A stretch of 64,000 nucleotides of DNA from an uncultured Phycisphaerales bacterium (GCA_937927975.1 CALEZT010000082.1:7217-71216); one strand, 5' to 3'; shown: positions 8,257-17,722, counted from the first letter of the stretch. The notes: a model not told the origin generated them from the sequence alone. A program made the numbers and translations.

Positions 8257-8808
8257 ATGAACAAGAAAACGGAGTTATCGAGGCTGTCGCTGGCGATTCT
8301 GGGTCTCATCCGCCAGCAGCCCCAGACGGGTTACGACCTCCGCAAGCTGTTCGCGACCACCCCGCTGGGGCACTTCAGCGACAGTCCAGGGGCGATCTAC
8401 CCCGCCCTCAAACGGATCGGGGATCTCGGCTGGATTCGCGGCCGGACCCGCCAGGGCAAGACCCGCCGGGAGCGAGTGGTCTACGAAATCACCCCAAAGG
8501 GACTGGGCGTCCTGACGGAGCATCTGGTGCGACCGGTCACCCAGGACGACGTCCTCTGGCGGATGGACGATCTGATGCTGCGGTTCGCGTTCATGGACCC
8601 GGTGGTCGGGCGCGAGGCGACGCTGAGGTTTCTGCGGGACTTCGCGGCACGGATCGATGCCCACGTCGCAGGCCTGCGCCGCTACCTCGACGACACGCGG
8701 GACATCCTGCCGATCTGCGGCCGATTGGCCATGGAAAGCGGCATCGAAAACTACGAAACGAACGCACGATGGGCCAGGCGGGCCATCGAGAAATTGGGAT
8801 GCGATTGA
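8257..8808 (+). CDS. PadR family transcriptional regulator
   Basis: A 183-residue PadR repressor. The N-terminal winged helix (about 8-85) carries the family signature: LAILGLI, TGYDLRK, SPGAIYPALKRIGDLGWI, and the wing RRERVVYEITPKG. The C-terminal half (about 100-180) is the helical dimerisation part of the Vir_act_alpha_C type. It starts after a GGAG site and a 21-base palindrome, so autoregulation is likely. The downstream membrane protein (8854) and secreted protein (9815) follow on the same strand and may be its regulon; PadR members commonly control membrane or efflux genes. Confidence 0.9.
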   Translation: MNKKTELSRLSLAILGLIRQQPQTGYDLRKLFATTPLGHFSDSPGAIYPALKRIGDLGWIRGRTRQGKTRRERVVYEITPKGLGVLTEHLVRPVTQDDVLWRMDDLMLRFAFMDPVVGREATLRFLRDFAARIDAHVAGLRRYLDDTRDILPICGRLAMESGIENYETNARWARRAIEKLGCD

Positions 8809-8853
8809 GCGAGGATAGTGTGCATGGCACACCCTGCAGGAAAGGAAAAGGCT

Positions 8854-9783
8854 ATGACTGCGATGCAGATGTTCAGAATGGCGATCGGGAATTCGTGGCG
8901 GTTGGGGTTGTGCGCGTTGGCCAACATCCTGGGAACCGTGATCGGCGGAGCTCTGATCTCCGCGCTTGGAATGACGGTGCCCGAGTCGCCTGGACAGGCG
9001 GGCCAACAAGTGGCGGGCCTGCTCCTGTTCTTCGCCAGCTTCGTCCTGGCGGCCGGACTGATCCCCCTGGCTCGACGGCTCCACGGTCCGTACTGGAAGC
9101 GATGGCTGTCGGTCGCGGCCCTTTGTTACGTGTGCCTGGGCCTTGCCTCCCCCCTGGAAGGGGCGATCTTCACCACGCTGGGCGGCATGGCGTCCATCCC
9201 TGTGCTGTTCATCCCGCCGTGCCTGCTGTTCGCGGCCGCCGTGACGGCTCTGTTCAAACCGACCCCAACGGGTCTCCCGCCACACGCGACCGTCCGGCGT
9301 TTCTTCCGCGACAGGACCCCGCGCCGGTGGGCGCTGCGTCTCCTCGCGGCGACCCTCGCCTTTCCTGTCGTCTACTGGACCTTCGGCCTGATGGTCGCGC
9401 CCCTCGTCATGCCGTATTACCAGCAAGGCCAGTTCGATCTGTCGATCCCGAGTCCCGGCGTGATCGTCCTGACCCAGTTCGCCAGAGGGCTGCTCTTCCT
9501 GGCAGGCAGCGTGCCCATCCTGATCCTGTGGTCCGGCTCGCGACGACAAGTGGTCCTGGCCCTGGGCCTGGCGTTCTATATGCTCGTGGGCCTGTTCGGC
9601 ATGGTCCAGAGCTACTGGCTGGCGCCCACGCTCCAGATCCTGCACAACACCGAGATCCTTGCCGATTCGATGGTCTACGCTTTGGCGATCGCTCTGCTGC
9701 TCGCACGCAAGGACCAAGCGAAACGCACTGAACCCTGTGTCGGCCTCGCGGTTTGCCGGAAACAAGTCGCTGTCGTGAACTGA
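8854..9783 (+). CDS. Polytopic membrane protein of unknown function
   Basis: A 309-residue protein with about eight hydrophobic spans spread evenly (for example VAGLLLFFASFVLAAGLI, VIVLTQFARGLLFLAGSVPI, VVLALGLAFYMLVGLFGM). I do not recognise the family. ATG 8854 is preceded by GGAAAAGG; an in-frame ATG at 8818 has no site. It follows the padR gene by 45 bases and may be co-transcribed, which would make it a PadR-controlled membrane protein, perhaps a transporter or permease partner; no ATPase gene is adjacent. Confidence 0.7.
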   Translation: MTAMQMFRMAIGNSWRLGLCALANILGTVIGGALISALGMTVPESPGQAGQQVAGLLLFFASFVLAAGLIPLARRLHGPYWKRWLSVAALCYVCLGLASPLEGAIFTTLGGMASIPVLFIPPCLLFAAAVTALFKPTPTGLPPHATVRRFFRDRTPRRWALRLLAATLAFPVVYWTFGLMVAPLVMPYYQQGQFDLSIPSPGVIVLTQFARGLLFLAGSVPILILWSGSRRQVVLALGLAFYMLVGLFGMVQSYWLAPTLQILHNTEILADSMVYALAIALLLARKDQAKRTEPCVGLAVCRKQVAVVN

Positions 9784-9814
9784 CGAACAACACCCATTCA
9801 GGAGACCATGAACC

Positions 9815-10777
9815 ATGAAGACCATCCGCATTTCGACCATCGTGACCTTGGCGACGCTCTGCAGTTCCCTCTGTTCCGGGGCCGATGACGCCAAGCGTCC
9901 AAACGATTCGATTCTACGCAGAACATTCGACCTGGCCGCTCCGCGATCGAACGAGGCGCAGGTATTTGAAATGGAGACCCGCGTCCTCACCTACGCCCTC
10001 GACGGCCGACGCGTGAACACCGACGTCCTGAAGCTGTCGCTCACGTGTACACCAGGCAAAGAGGCCGGCGACGCCGACCGGTACACCTGCACCCGGTTCG
10101 CGGTGCAGTTCGGGACCGGGCCCGAAATCGAGATCCCCGCCATGGCAGGCTGGAGCTATCCGTTCAAGCATGGCGGCACAGGCATCGACGAGAAAGGCCA
10201 GGTCTTCGGCATCGACCACGCGAAGTTCGAGAAGCTCGCCGACGCCAACGGCAAGCCTCTGCCCGTGGACAAGGCGTACTTCGTCTACAACACGTTCATC
10301 GACTTCCACGCGTTCTGCAACGTCTTCGCAGAACCCGTGACAGAGGGCAAGGGCATCCAGGATTTGAAACGCCTCGGCGACAAGATCGTGCACGCCGCCG
10401 CCAACACCGAAGCGCCGGTGAACCTCGGCGCAGGCATCCAGAAAGACTCGACCTTCAAGAACGGCCAAGTCACCCTCGAATTCAAGGGCCTCAGTCTCGT
10501 GGACAACGCTCCCTGCGTCGTGGTGGCCTACGACTCCGGCGAAAGCTCCTTCCAAATGATCGTGACGCCCATGCCCAGCATGGAGGTCCGCTCGGTCGGC
10601 AGCTCCCACTACAAGGGCGACCTCCACATCGACCTGGCGACCCGCTGGGTCCGCAAGGCGACCATGGACGAACTGGTCGTCACCGAGACCACCGTGCCGG
10701 GCATGGCCAACAAGATCAACGCGGTGATCGAGCGAGCCACCACGATCCGCAACGTCGCCGACAAGTCCCAAGGTTGA
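9815..10777 (+). CDS. Secreted protein of unknown function
   Basis: A 320-residue protein with a signal peptide of about 23 residues (MKTIRIS..., cleavage near CSG-ADD). The mature part is a mixed alpha/beta-looking domain with no motif I recognise. It starts 31 bases after the membrane protein, behind a CAGGAGA site, and is probably the third gene of the padR operon. Two cysteines (in TCTPG and YTCTR) could form a disulphide outside the cell. Confidence 0.65.
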   Translation: MKTIRISTIVTLATLCSSLCSGADDAKRPNDSILRRTFDLAAPRSNEAQVFEMETRVLTYALDGRRVNTDVLKLSLTCTPGKEAGDADRYTCTRFAVQFGTGPEIEIPAMAGWSYPFKHGGTGIDEKGQVFGIDHAKFEKLADANGKPLPVDKAYFVYNTFIDFHAFCNVFAEPVTEGKGIQDLKRLGDKIVHAAANTEAPVNLGAGIQKDSTFKNGQVTLEFKGLSLVDNAPCVVVAYDSGESSFQMIVTPMPSMEVRSVGSSHYKGDLHIDLATRWVRKATMDELVVTETTVPGMANKINAVIERATTIRNVADKSQG

Positions 10778-10787
10778 GTCCCCGCGA

Positions 10788-10910
10788 CGGGCGGCAGCGA
10801 CAAGCGCCGGGTGGCAGCGACAAGCGGAGTCTTCGGAGCTTGTCGATGGTTGATCGTTCGTCCGTGAGACACCATCGACAAGCTGCGCTTGCCGCTGCCA
10901 CCCGGGATCG
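10788..10910. repeat. GTGGCAGCGACAAGC inverted repeat, copy 1
   Basis: A long hairpin: arms on GGTGGCAGCGACAAGC and its complement CTTGCCGCTGCCACC, with inner arms GCTTGTCGATGGT / ACCATCGACAAGC. A related copy lies at 17736-17834. It sits between two convergent genes and may also act in transcription termination. Confidence 0.75.
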
Positions 10911-10941
10911 AGTCCTTCCTTGTGCATCCCTCCGTGCGCCG

Positions 10942-13299
10942 TCACCGGCGCGCGGGCTTTCCATAGACCTCGACCTCGATGTAGTGGTTCAGATCGTCGG
11001 CGGTGTTGCCGTTGCTGTAGAGTCGGACGTACCGGCCGCGAAGGCCCCTGGCGTCGAAGATCTCGCCGAAGTGGGTATCGACATAGTGCATGTCGGCGCC
11101 GACGCCCAGGCCCGCGGAGTTGTCCATGTCGTTGTTGAAGACCGTCTTGACGCCCTCGATGAAGTCCGGATCGTTCGAGATCTGAATGATTATATCGAAG
11201 TACACCCGCGGCTCCTTATGGAAGTGCCAGACCCGCACGCCGTAGACCTCGTGCTCGCCCTCCAGATCGATCGTAACGTGCTGAAGCAATGGCCCCAGCT
11301 CCACGTAGCTGCCGTCGGCCGCTTCTTTGTCGCCATCTGTGATCATCTCCAACTCTCCGGTGATCGGCTCGGGGTCGCTGGAAGAAACGGGCTTGCCCAG
11401 CGCGACATTCGTGGTTCCAGCCGGCGCCAGGAAGGGCGGGCCGGCCTCCATCTGTACTGCCTTGGTCCGCGGAGCCCGGAAATCCTTGGGCGTCCCCTCG
11501 AACACCCTCCCAGGCAGAATCGTGTCCACCGGCGCCAGTCGCGCCGCCGGACTCGTGACGGCCGCTTCATCCTGGATCGCCCGCACGAGGCGGAATCCGT
11601 TGTTGTAGTGACTGGCGGAAGGCTGCGTGCCCATGCGGCAGCCCGAGGCGAGCCACCCGGGCGGGTTGCCGATGGAACCGCCGCGGGAGACCACGTCCGT
11701 CGGGCCGTCCACGTTCCAGCGGGGCCGACCGTCGGTCGGCGCGCCCTCGTAGCTGGTCGTGAAGAAATCCAGGCACCATTCCCAGACGTTGCCGTGCATG
11801 TCGTAGAGACCCCAGGCGTTGGGCTGCTTCTGCGCGACCGGGTGCACGCGGCCCCCCGAGTTGTGCTGCGACCAGCCCATCGCGCCGAGCTCGCCTGCAA
11901 AGAGGCCCGCGGTCCCCGCCCGGCAGGCGTACTCCCACTCGGCCTCGCTGGGCAGGCGGATCTGCTGCCCGCTCTCGACGGACAGCCACCGGCAGAACGC
12001 CATCGCGTCGTACCAACTGACCAGCGTCGCGGGGCAATCGTCGGACTCGTCGGCAGTCACGCGGCGCCAGTCCAGGTTGTCCTCGCACTGCCAGTCCTGC
12101 GTTCCCTGTCGCAGCCAGCCGTAGCCTTCTTTCTGGCCGTCGCTGACGTAACCCGTCGCTTCGAGGAAGGCGCGGAACTGCGCGATTGTGACTTCGGTCA
12201 CGCCCATCTCGAATTCGCACCCGATCTGCACCTTGTGCCAGGGCTTCTCGATCTCTCCGGTGCCGCCCATCGTGAACTCGCCCGCGGGAATCCGGACGAA
12301 CTCGAACCGCACGCCGCGAGCGGTCAGGAGGGTTCGCCCTTTCTGCTCGTCGCGGATGCACTTCGCGTCGCCTCGCTTCTCCGCGCGGACAACCGCGGCC
12401 GGCTTCGCAGCGCCGGGATCGCCTGAAGACACCACGATTCGAAATCCCGTGTCGGGCCTGGCGAAGTTCCGGATGCGCCGCGACCGGTAGGAGGGGGAAA
12501 GCTGCCGAGCCGGGCCGGACCAGGACCCGCCTCGCAGGACGTAGCGCCACGCAGGCTGCGGCAGCGCCGGATCGTCCGTCCGCGCGCCGCTGTCCTCGCA
12601 GACGCCGTCGTAGCCCGGCTGATAGACGTCCAGACACCACTCGAAGGCGTTGCCCTGCATGTCGCACAAGCCCCAGGCGTTGGCTCTCCTGCCGCCGACG
12701 GGCCGTGCACGGGAGGCGTTCTCTTCGTACCACGCCGCATCGCTCACATCTTCCACGCCATCTTCCGCGCCGCCGGCGCGGGCGGCGTACTCCCACTCGG
12801 CCTCCGTCGGCAGGCGGACAGCCCGACCCGTCCGCTCGCTCAGCCACCCACAGAAAGCCATCGCATCGTTGCGGCTGATCACAAGCGCCGGATGCTCGTC
12901 GGTCGTCTCGAAGCCGGGCCGGCGCCAGTCGAGGCCTCGTTCATGCGAGTGCAGCCCGGGCAGCGGGCACGTGTACGCCCAGCCCGCCTTCTCGGCGTCG
13001 GTCTTGTACCCGGTCGCCTCCACAAATGCCCGAAACTGGCGGACCGTCACTTCGGTTCGCCCCATGTGGAAATCGTAATCGATGCAAACCTCATGAACCG
13101 GTCGCTCATCGCGGTCGCCATCCTCGGAGCCCATGAGGAACCGCCCCGGCGGGATACGCACGAGCTCGAATTCGACGTTCCCGGCCTTGAGAGTCGTGAG
13201 TTCGCTCGGGCATGCTCGATCCGCGGATAGCAGTCCCACGATCAGCAGAGCCGCGAACCTTCTTGCCGCCGTGCTTTGCGTAGCCTGTTCTCGCTTCAT
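10942..13299 (-). CDS. Exported protein with two FGE/sulfatase-modifying-factor domains and a discoidin-like tail
   Basis: A 785-residue protein. A signal peptide (1-32) leads to two SUMF1/FGE-like domains at about 40-290 and 320-570. Each has the family hallmarks GRFLMGSEDGD or GEFTMGG, WEYAxRAG preceded by RLPTEAE/RLPSEAE, NAWGLxDMxGNxxEWCLD and a C-terminal RGGS...GFR(I/L)V. The last 150 residues (ALGKPVSSSD..., LRGRYVRLYSNGN, HYIEVEVYGKP) form a discoidin-like carbohydrate-binding-type domain shared with the protein at 14260-15816. Most proteins with this domain are not sulfatase activators, so a binding or structural role outside the cell is as likely. Last gene of the operon. Confidence 0.8.
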   Translation of the reverse strand: MKREQATQSTAARRFAALLIVGLLSADRACPSELTTLKAGNVEFELVRIPPGRFLMGSEDGDRDERPVHEVCIDYDFHMGRTEVTVRQFRAFVEATGYKTDAEKAGWAYTCPLPGLHSHERGLDWRRPGFETTDEHPALVISRNDAMAFCGWLSERTGRAVRLPTEAEWEYAARAGGAEDGVEDVSDAAWYEENASRARPVGGRRANAWGLCDMQGNAFEWCLDVYQPGYDGVCEDSGARTDDPALPQPAWRYVLRGGSWSGPARQLSPSYRSRRIRNFARPDTGFRIVVSSGDPGAAKPAAVVRAEKRGDAKCIRDEQKGRTLLTARGVRFEFVRIPAGEFTMGGTGEIEKPWHKVQIGCEFEMGVTEVTIAQFRAFLEATGYVSDGQKEGYGWLRQGTQDWQCEDNLDWRRVTADESDDCPATLVSWYDAMAFCRWLSVESGQQIRLPSEAEWEYACRAGTAGLFAGELGAMGWSQHNSGGRVHPVAQKQPNAWGLYDMHGNVWEWCLDFFTTSYEGAPTDGRPRWNVDGPTDVVSRGGSIGNPPGWLASGCRMGTQPSASHYNNGFRLVRAIQDEAAVTSPAARLAPVDTILPGRVFEGTPKDFRAPRTKAVQMEAGPPFLAPAGTTNVALGKPVSSSDPEPITGELEMITDGDKEAADGSYVELGPLLQHVTIDLEGEHEVYGVRVWHFHKEPRVYFDIIIQISNDPDFIEGVKTVFNNDMDNSAGLGVGADMHYVDTHFGEIFDARGLRGRYVRLYSNGNTADDLNHYIEVEVYGKPARR

Positions 13300-13323
13300 G
13301 ATCTAATCCTCCACAGTTCGCTT

Positions 13324-14235
13324 TCAGGGTTTTGGCACATCGCACACGAGGCGAAAGCCGTTGTTGGAGTGGACCATGTGGCCCAGCGGCGTCTGCATCC
13401 GGATGTAGGACCGACACAGCCATGCGGGATTGAAGAAGGAGCCGCCGCGGGTGATGCCGCGAGGATCGACGTCGGTCGTGTCCAGCCAGGCCGAGCCGTC
13501 GGTCGGGGCGCCCGTGCAATCCCGATGGTAGAGATCCTCGACCCATTCCCAGGCGTTGCCGTGCATGTCGTACAGGCCCCAGGCGTTCGGCTGCTTCTGC
13601 GCCACCGGGTGCGTCCGCGATGCGCTGTTCCATGCGTACCAGCCCATCGCATCGAGACTGCCTGCGTATTCGCCCGTCGTGCCCGCCCGACAGGCGTACT
13701 CCCACTCGGCCTCGCTGGGCAGGCGGAGGGTGCGACCGGTCTTTTCGCTCAGCCACCGACAGAACGCATGCGCGTCGCTCCTGCCCAGACATACGACGGG
13801 CTCGCGGCCGGTCTGCGCGTAGCCGGGCCATTGCCAGTCGACCAGGTACTCGAAATGCCAGCCCGTGTCCGCAGGCGAGAAAACACAACCTCGTTTCTGT
13901 GCCTCGGTGACATAGCCCGTCTGCTCGACGAACAGGCGGAACTGCTCCACCGTGACCTCCGTCACGCCCATGTAGTACGCACGACGGATGGTCACCTCGT
14001 GGGCCGGCATCTCGTACGTCCAGTTGTATTCATCCACGTAACGATGCGGACTTCCCATCGTGAAACGGCCGGGATCGATCCGAACGAAGTCGAACGTCAC
14101 GTCGTCGACCTGGAGCGCGAGTCTGGCCGGAACGACAGGCCGACTCGCTTGGGCAGGGGCTCTCTCCGTCGCATGGCTCAAAAGGATCGCCGTAACGAGC
14201 AGGCAGAATCCGCGCGCAGCGTGTCTGTGTTTCAT
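13324..14235 (-). CDS. Exported single-domain FGE/sulfatase-modifying-factor-like protein
   Basis: A 303-residue protein with a signal peptide (1-28) and one SUMF1 domain (about 45-300): GRFTMGSPHR, VTVEQFRLFVEQTGY, RLPSEAEWEYACRAG, NAWGLYDMHGNAWEWVEDL, RGGSF and NNGFRLV. The start at 14235 has a GGAGA site; an earlier in-frame ATG at 14253 has none. It lies between the discoidin-tailed regulator (25 bases upstream) and the two-domain paralogue (24 bases downstream) in one operon. Catalytic FGE cysteines are not evident, so it may be a non-catalytic binding protein. Confidence 0.8.
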   Translation of the reverse strand: MKHRHAARGFCLLVTAILLSHATERAPAQASRPVVPARLALQVDDVTFDFVRIDPGRFTMGSPHRYVDEYNWTYEMPAHEVTIRRAYYMGVTEVTVEQFRLFVEQTGYVTEAQKRGCVFSPADTGWHFEYLVDWQWPGYAQTGREPVVCLGRSDAHAFCRWLSEKTGRTLRLPSEAEWEYACRAGTTGEYAGSLDAMGWYAWNSASRTHPVAQKQPNAWGLYDMHGNAWEWVEDLYHRDCTGAPTDGSAWLDTTDVDPRGITRGGSFFNPAWLCRSYIRMQTPLGHMVHSNNGFRLVCDVPKP

Positions 14236-14259
14236 GATGGGTTCTCCGCACATTCGTCG

Positions 14260-15816
14260 TCAGTTGCTCTGGATCGACTTCAGCGGTCTTCCGTAGACCT
14301 CGACCTCGGTATAGTGGTTCAGCTCGTCGTGGCTGTTGCCGTTGCTGTAGCAGCGGACGTACCGGCCCCGCACGCTCTTGGCGTCGATCAGCTTGCCCTC
14401 GTACGTCTCGGTGTACGTCAAATCCCGTCCCGCGCCCAGGCCCAGCGTATTGTCCGCGTCGTTGTTGAAGATCGTCCGCACCCCCCGCTTGAACGACCGG
14501 TCGTCCGAAACCTGCACCACCACGTCGTGATAGGAGCGAGGCCAGCGGTGATGGTGCCACAGCACGACCGCGTAGATCTCGCACGATTCCAGCAGGTCGA
14601 TCGTGATGAACTGCGGCCTGGGACCCAGCTCGACGACCCCGCCTTCGACCGCCTCCTTGTCCCCGTCGGTGATCAAGTCCAGACTGCCTGCGATCGGCTC
14701 GCGATCGCTCGACGCAACCGGCTTGCCCCTGGCGAGGTTGACCGTCCCGGCCGGCGCCAGGAACGGCGGGCGCGGACCGCCGCGAGGCCTCTCCAGATTG
14801 GCCGTGCGACCGTCCTGGGGCGTGCCGCTGAACTTGGCCTTGGGCAATTCGATCTGGAGCGGTTCGAGCCGGAATCCGCCCGACGCCGGCGGCGGCGTCA
14901 GCGACGCGCTCCAATCCCCCGGCGTGCCGCGATAGTTCTGGCGTGTGTCGAACACGCGGGCCGCGCGGGGCACGCCCAGATCGTAGACGCTGGCCGGACC
15001 CGACGCGGGATAGCTCATCGCCCACTCCTCACGCGCCAGCACGTTGCCCCGCGTCCCCTGGTGCTCGACGTTGGCCGCGACGATCCGGCGGGTCCTCGGG
15101 TCCGCCAGCACGGTCATCCGCAGGCGCGCCACCGGCTTGCCGTCGATGCTGTAGGCCGGCGCGTTGGCGTCGATCGCGTAGGCCCACACGGTCCGGCCTT
15201 CATGCTCGACGCTCGATTCCTCCAGCACTGCGTCCGCCCTGGCGGCGAAGACCGCGAAGGACGCGACGAAGTTGTAGGCGGATTCCGCGCCGAAAGGCCC
15301 GGTCCTGGGCAACTCCGAGACCACCAGCGTCTTGATTCTCGGGCTGTAAGCGAGTTTCACCTGGCGCTGCCCGTAGTCGTAGGCGACGACCGTCTCGTCG
15401 TCGGTGAGCACGTAGGTCTGCTTGTCCGCCAGGTTGCACCACTGCCGCTCGGTGGACGACTGGCCGCTGGTGTACCGCGTGGCGACCGCCAGCATCCAGG
15501 GCGCGCCCTCGGTGGCCAGGCGCACGCGTTCCAGACCGCTCGGCGAGCGGGACGAGCCCAACCACATCCAGGCGCCGACGCCTGCGACGACGAGAATCGC
15601 CGCCGCAACGGCCAGCCATGCGGCACGAATGGATCGGACAGGGGCGGGCGTCAAACCCGCCCCCGCGACGTCGGCCTGCGCGTCGCCGACGGCGCAGGCC
15701 TGTTCGAAGGCGGTCATCATCTGCCGACGGAGCCGTTCCCGATGAAGCGGGTTGGGCTCGTCGTCGGTCCTCAGGCCCGCAACGATCTTTCGGAAGTTGT
15801 TTTCGCGTTCGGACAT
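14260..15816 (-). CDS. Membrane anti-sigma-like protein with discoidin-like outer domain
   Basis: A 518-residue protein following its sigma gene with no gap (TAG then ATG), so it is probably the anti-sigma or sensor partner. There is no zinc finger; the cytosolic part is 65 residues, with one membrane span at about 67-86. The outer part begins with a region that resembles the outer domains of other planctomycete anti-sigma proteins and ends (about 370-518) in a discoidin-like domain (LARGKPVASSDRE, VRGRYVRCYSNGN, HYTEVEVYGRP). That domain closely matches the tail of the two-domain FGE protein in the same operon. The fusion suggests that the sigma factor is tuned by a carbohydrate or surface ligand; this is inference. 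Confidence 0.75.
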   Translation of the reverse strand: MSERENNFRKIVAGLRTDDEPNPLHRERLRRQMMTAFEQACAVGDAQADVAGAGLTPAPVRSIRAAWLAVAAAILVVAGVGAWMWLGSSRSPSGLERVRLATEGAPWMLAVATRYTSGQSSTERQWCNLADKQTYVLTDDETVVAYDYGQRQVKLAYSPRIKTLVVSELPRTGPFGAESAYNFVASFAVFAARADAVLEESSVEHEGRTVWAYAIDANAPAYSIDGKPVARLRMTVLADPRTRRIVAANVEHQGTRGNVLAREEWAMSYPASGPASVYDLGVPRAARVFDTRQNYRGTPGDWSASLTPPPASGGFRLEPLQIELPKAKFSGTPQDGRTANLERPRGGPRPPFLAPAGTVNLARGKPVASSDREPIAGSLDLITDGDKEAVEGGVVELGPRPQFITIDLLESCEIYAVVLWHHHRWPRSYHDVVVQVSDDRSFKRGVRTIFNNDADNTLGLGAGRDLTYTETYEGKLIDAKSVRGRYVRCYSNGNSHDELNHYTEVEVYGRPLKSIQSN

Positions 15817-16395
15817 CTACTCATCTCCACCCAGATCCCCCCGCAATACATCCTCCAACCGGCGGAGTATCCGGTGCAGCGTTACGCGGATCGTCGCGGG
15901 TCGTGCCTTGACGATCCGAGCGATCTCGTCGTAATCCATGTTCTCGAAGAACCGCAGCGTCAGCAGGGTCTGGTGCTCGGGCTTGAGCTGACCGACCGCC
16001 GCGTACAGCGTCGGCCAGTCCAGGTTCGACCACGCGCCCTGTTCCGGCGAATCTTCCATCCTCGCGGCCACCACGTTCTTCATCAGCCGCTGACGACGCA
16101 GGGTCTTGCGAATGTGGGCGTTCGCCTGGTTGGCCGCGATGGTGTAGAGCCAACTGCGAAAGTCCTGCTCCGTCCGCCCTTTGAACTCCCGCATCGTGCG
16201 AGCGACCGTCAGGAAGACCGACGAGGTCACGTCCTCTGCGGCCGAGCGGTTGAACAGCCGGTGGACGCAGAAGCGAAAGATCCGGTCGTAATACAGCTCG
16301 TACAGCCTGCCCAGGGCCGAGGCCTGGCTTTTCGCCAGGATCACCAGATCGTCGTAAACCGTTTGTTCAACGGGTTTTGCCATAATCGCGACCAT
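15817..16395 (-). CDS. ECF RNA polymerase sigma factor
   Basis: A 192-residue ECF sigma factor, first gene of a four-gene operon. Region 2 (about 18-95) includes YYDRIFRFCVHRLFNRSAAEDVTSSVFL-type helices and FRSWLYTIAANQANAHIRK. Region 4 (about 125-185) includes LKPEHQTLLTLRFFENMDYDEIA and RPATIRVTLHRILRRLE. The ATG at 16383 is an equally good start. It shares neither sequence nor upstream motif with the two ECF genes at 1.9 and 5.6 kb, so it belongs to another ECF class. Its likely targets are the three operon partners downstream. Confidence 0.88.
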   Translation of the reverse strand: MVAIMAKPVEQTVYDDLVILAKSQASALGRLYELYYDRIFRFCVHRLFNRSAAEDVTSSVFLTVARTMREFKGRTEQDFRSWLYTIAANQANAHIRKTLRRQRLMKNVVAARMEDSPEQGAWSNLDWPTLYAAVGQLKPEHQTLLTLRFFENMDYDEIARIVKARPATIRVTLHRILRRLEDVLRGDLGGDE

Positions 16396-16463
16396 TGCAT
16401 GGTTTCAATTGCGCATCCGCCCGTCATGTTACACGCCCGCCGGCCCAAAATCTCCCAAAAACA

Positions 16464-16863
16464 GGCTCATCCGGCTTTTGCGTACTGGGAGATAGGGCAA
16501 CGACCGGCCGCCGGGGACGCCGTCCCCGGACCCCTGGGATTTCCCGCTTTGGGCCAGAAACATCAGGTGCAGAGCGGAGCCGATCCGTGTTCCAGGAAAA
16601 CCGACACCACTTGCTTTCTGTCCTCCCGCCTGGCGTTGGCTCGGGCGGATCTCTTGTCGCAGGTCCCGCTCTGCTGGGCAGCAACCCGCCCCCCGGCGAG
16701 AGCCCGCGTTGCGGGAGGGCCACGGTCCAGGGACCTGGGCGACGTTGCCTGTGTGGTTCGTCGCCTTCCCCTATGCCATGTTTCTGGCGCAAAGCGACAA
16801 ATCCCAGGGGGCTGGGGACAGCGTCCCCAAAGGCCATGGAAGTACGCGAAAACCGGATGAGCC
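16464..16863. repeat. Composite inverted-repeat element, copy A
   Basis: Outer ends GGCTCATCCGGCTTTTGCG and its near complement at 16841-16863 enclose a second, inner pair: GACCCCTGGGATTT...GGGCCAGAAACAT (16529-16563) and ATGTTTCTGGCG...AAATCCCAGGGGGCTGG (16778-16820). The middle holds no convincing gene. Related elements lie at 33236-33305, 34072-34583 and 35533-35774. Size (400 bases) and nesting suggest a non-autonomous transposable element; no transposase was found. Confidence 0.6.
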
Positions 16864-16908
16864 ACAAATGCTCATGATGCCCCCACGAAATCGAATGGCA
16901 CACACGTA

Positions 16909-16951
16909 CGCGCCACACGCGCCATGTAAAAATGTTGGCGCGTGTGGCGCG
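16909..16951. other. Perfect 16-bp hairpin
   Basis: CGCGCCACACGCGCCA, an 11-base A-rich loop, then TGGCGCGTGTGGCGCG. No T run follows either strand, so it is not an ordinary terminator. It lies in the 960-base gap before the primase remnant; the rest of that gap holds the composite element and the leader repeat. Confidence 0.6.
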
Positions 16952-17140
16952 TTTGGCGCGGAGGACGGCCCGCAGAGTCTGCGCGATTTTACAGGCCCTT
17001 GGGCCGCGTCCGACGCGGTTTTCCGGGTCGCCGGGGCGTCCGACCCCCTGCCGGGGCCCTGACAACGCGGTTGCCTGAAGTGGCGGCATAACCGCAACTG
17101 TGGGCAGGCTGTGAGGCTTCCCAATCCCCCGTTCCTCCGT

Positions 17141-17300
17141 GGGAATCGCAAAATTCGTGCAACATCTGAAACCCCAAAACACCCCGGACGCACAATTTTT
17201 TTTATTCCTTTCATCAGCTCAGGTTATGTGTATTTCAACCATCGCGAAAACACGAATTTTTCGACAAATTCGTGCAACATCGGGCAAGGGTAGAGGGACG
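17141..17300 (+). repeat. Phage-gene leader repeat, copy 1
   Basis: A 160-base block that recurs at 50817-50977 in the same orientation. It holds two direct copies of AAATTCGTGCAACATC, an A/T tract (CGCACAATTTTTTTTATT) and a palindrome CACGAATTT / AAATTCGTG with a 6-base loop (17251-17274). It ends 56 bases before the primase-like start codon. It could be a promoter and operator or an attachment-type sequence. Confidence 0.7.
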
Positions 17301-17625
17301 CCTCATTGCGAGCGGCCCCGAAACCGGACGAAAAAAAGGACGCAAGGAGAGGATCATGAGCACTGCTGCAGTGAGTGGAAACCAGGGTTCGATGAATCCG
17401 TTCGAGTTGGTGCTGTCGAAGCTGCCGGACGCCAGGCCGGTGGCGGGCAGTTCGCACAAGGCGTGGAAGGCCCGATGTCCCGCCCATGCGGACAGCGACC
17501 CCAGTCTGTCGGTCACGCTCGGGGACCAGGGCGGCGCGTTGATCCACTGCTACGCAGGCTGCTCGCCCGAGGCGGTCGTCGGAGCGCTGGGCCTGACGAT
17601 GGCCGACCTCATGCCGCCGCGGGAA

Positions 17626-17722
17626 ACACAAAGGGGACATTCTACTTTTCCCGCTTGCCCCAACCATCCGCCGGAGAAGGCCAACGCGCCGGTTGAAAAA
17701 GCAGAATGTCCCCTTTGTGTCT
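17626..17722. repeat. ACAAAGGGGACATTCT inverted repeat
   Basis: Arms ACACAAAGGGGACATTCTAC and its near complement (AGAATGTCCCCTTTGTGT) about 50 bases apart. The element is inserted within, and opens, the primase reading frame. Confidence 0.75.

Noticed and set aside
13276..16860. Very long plus-strand open frame opposite the FGE/anti-sigma operon
   Set aside because: It is the antisense of four genes with clear domains; GC-rich codon bias keeps the opposite frame open.
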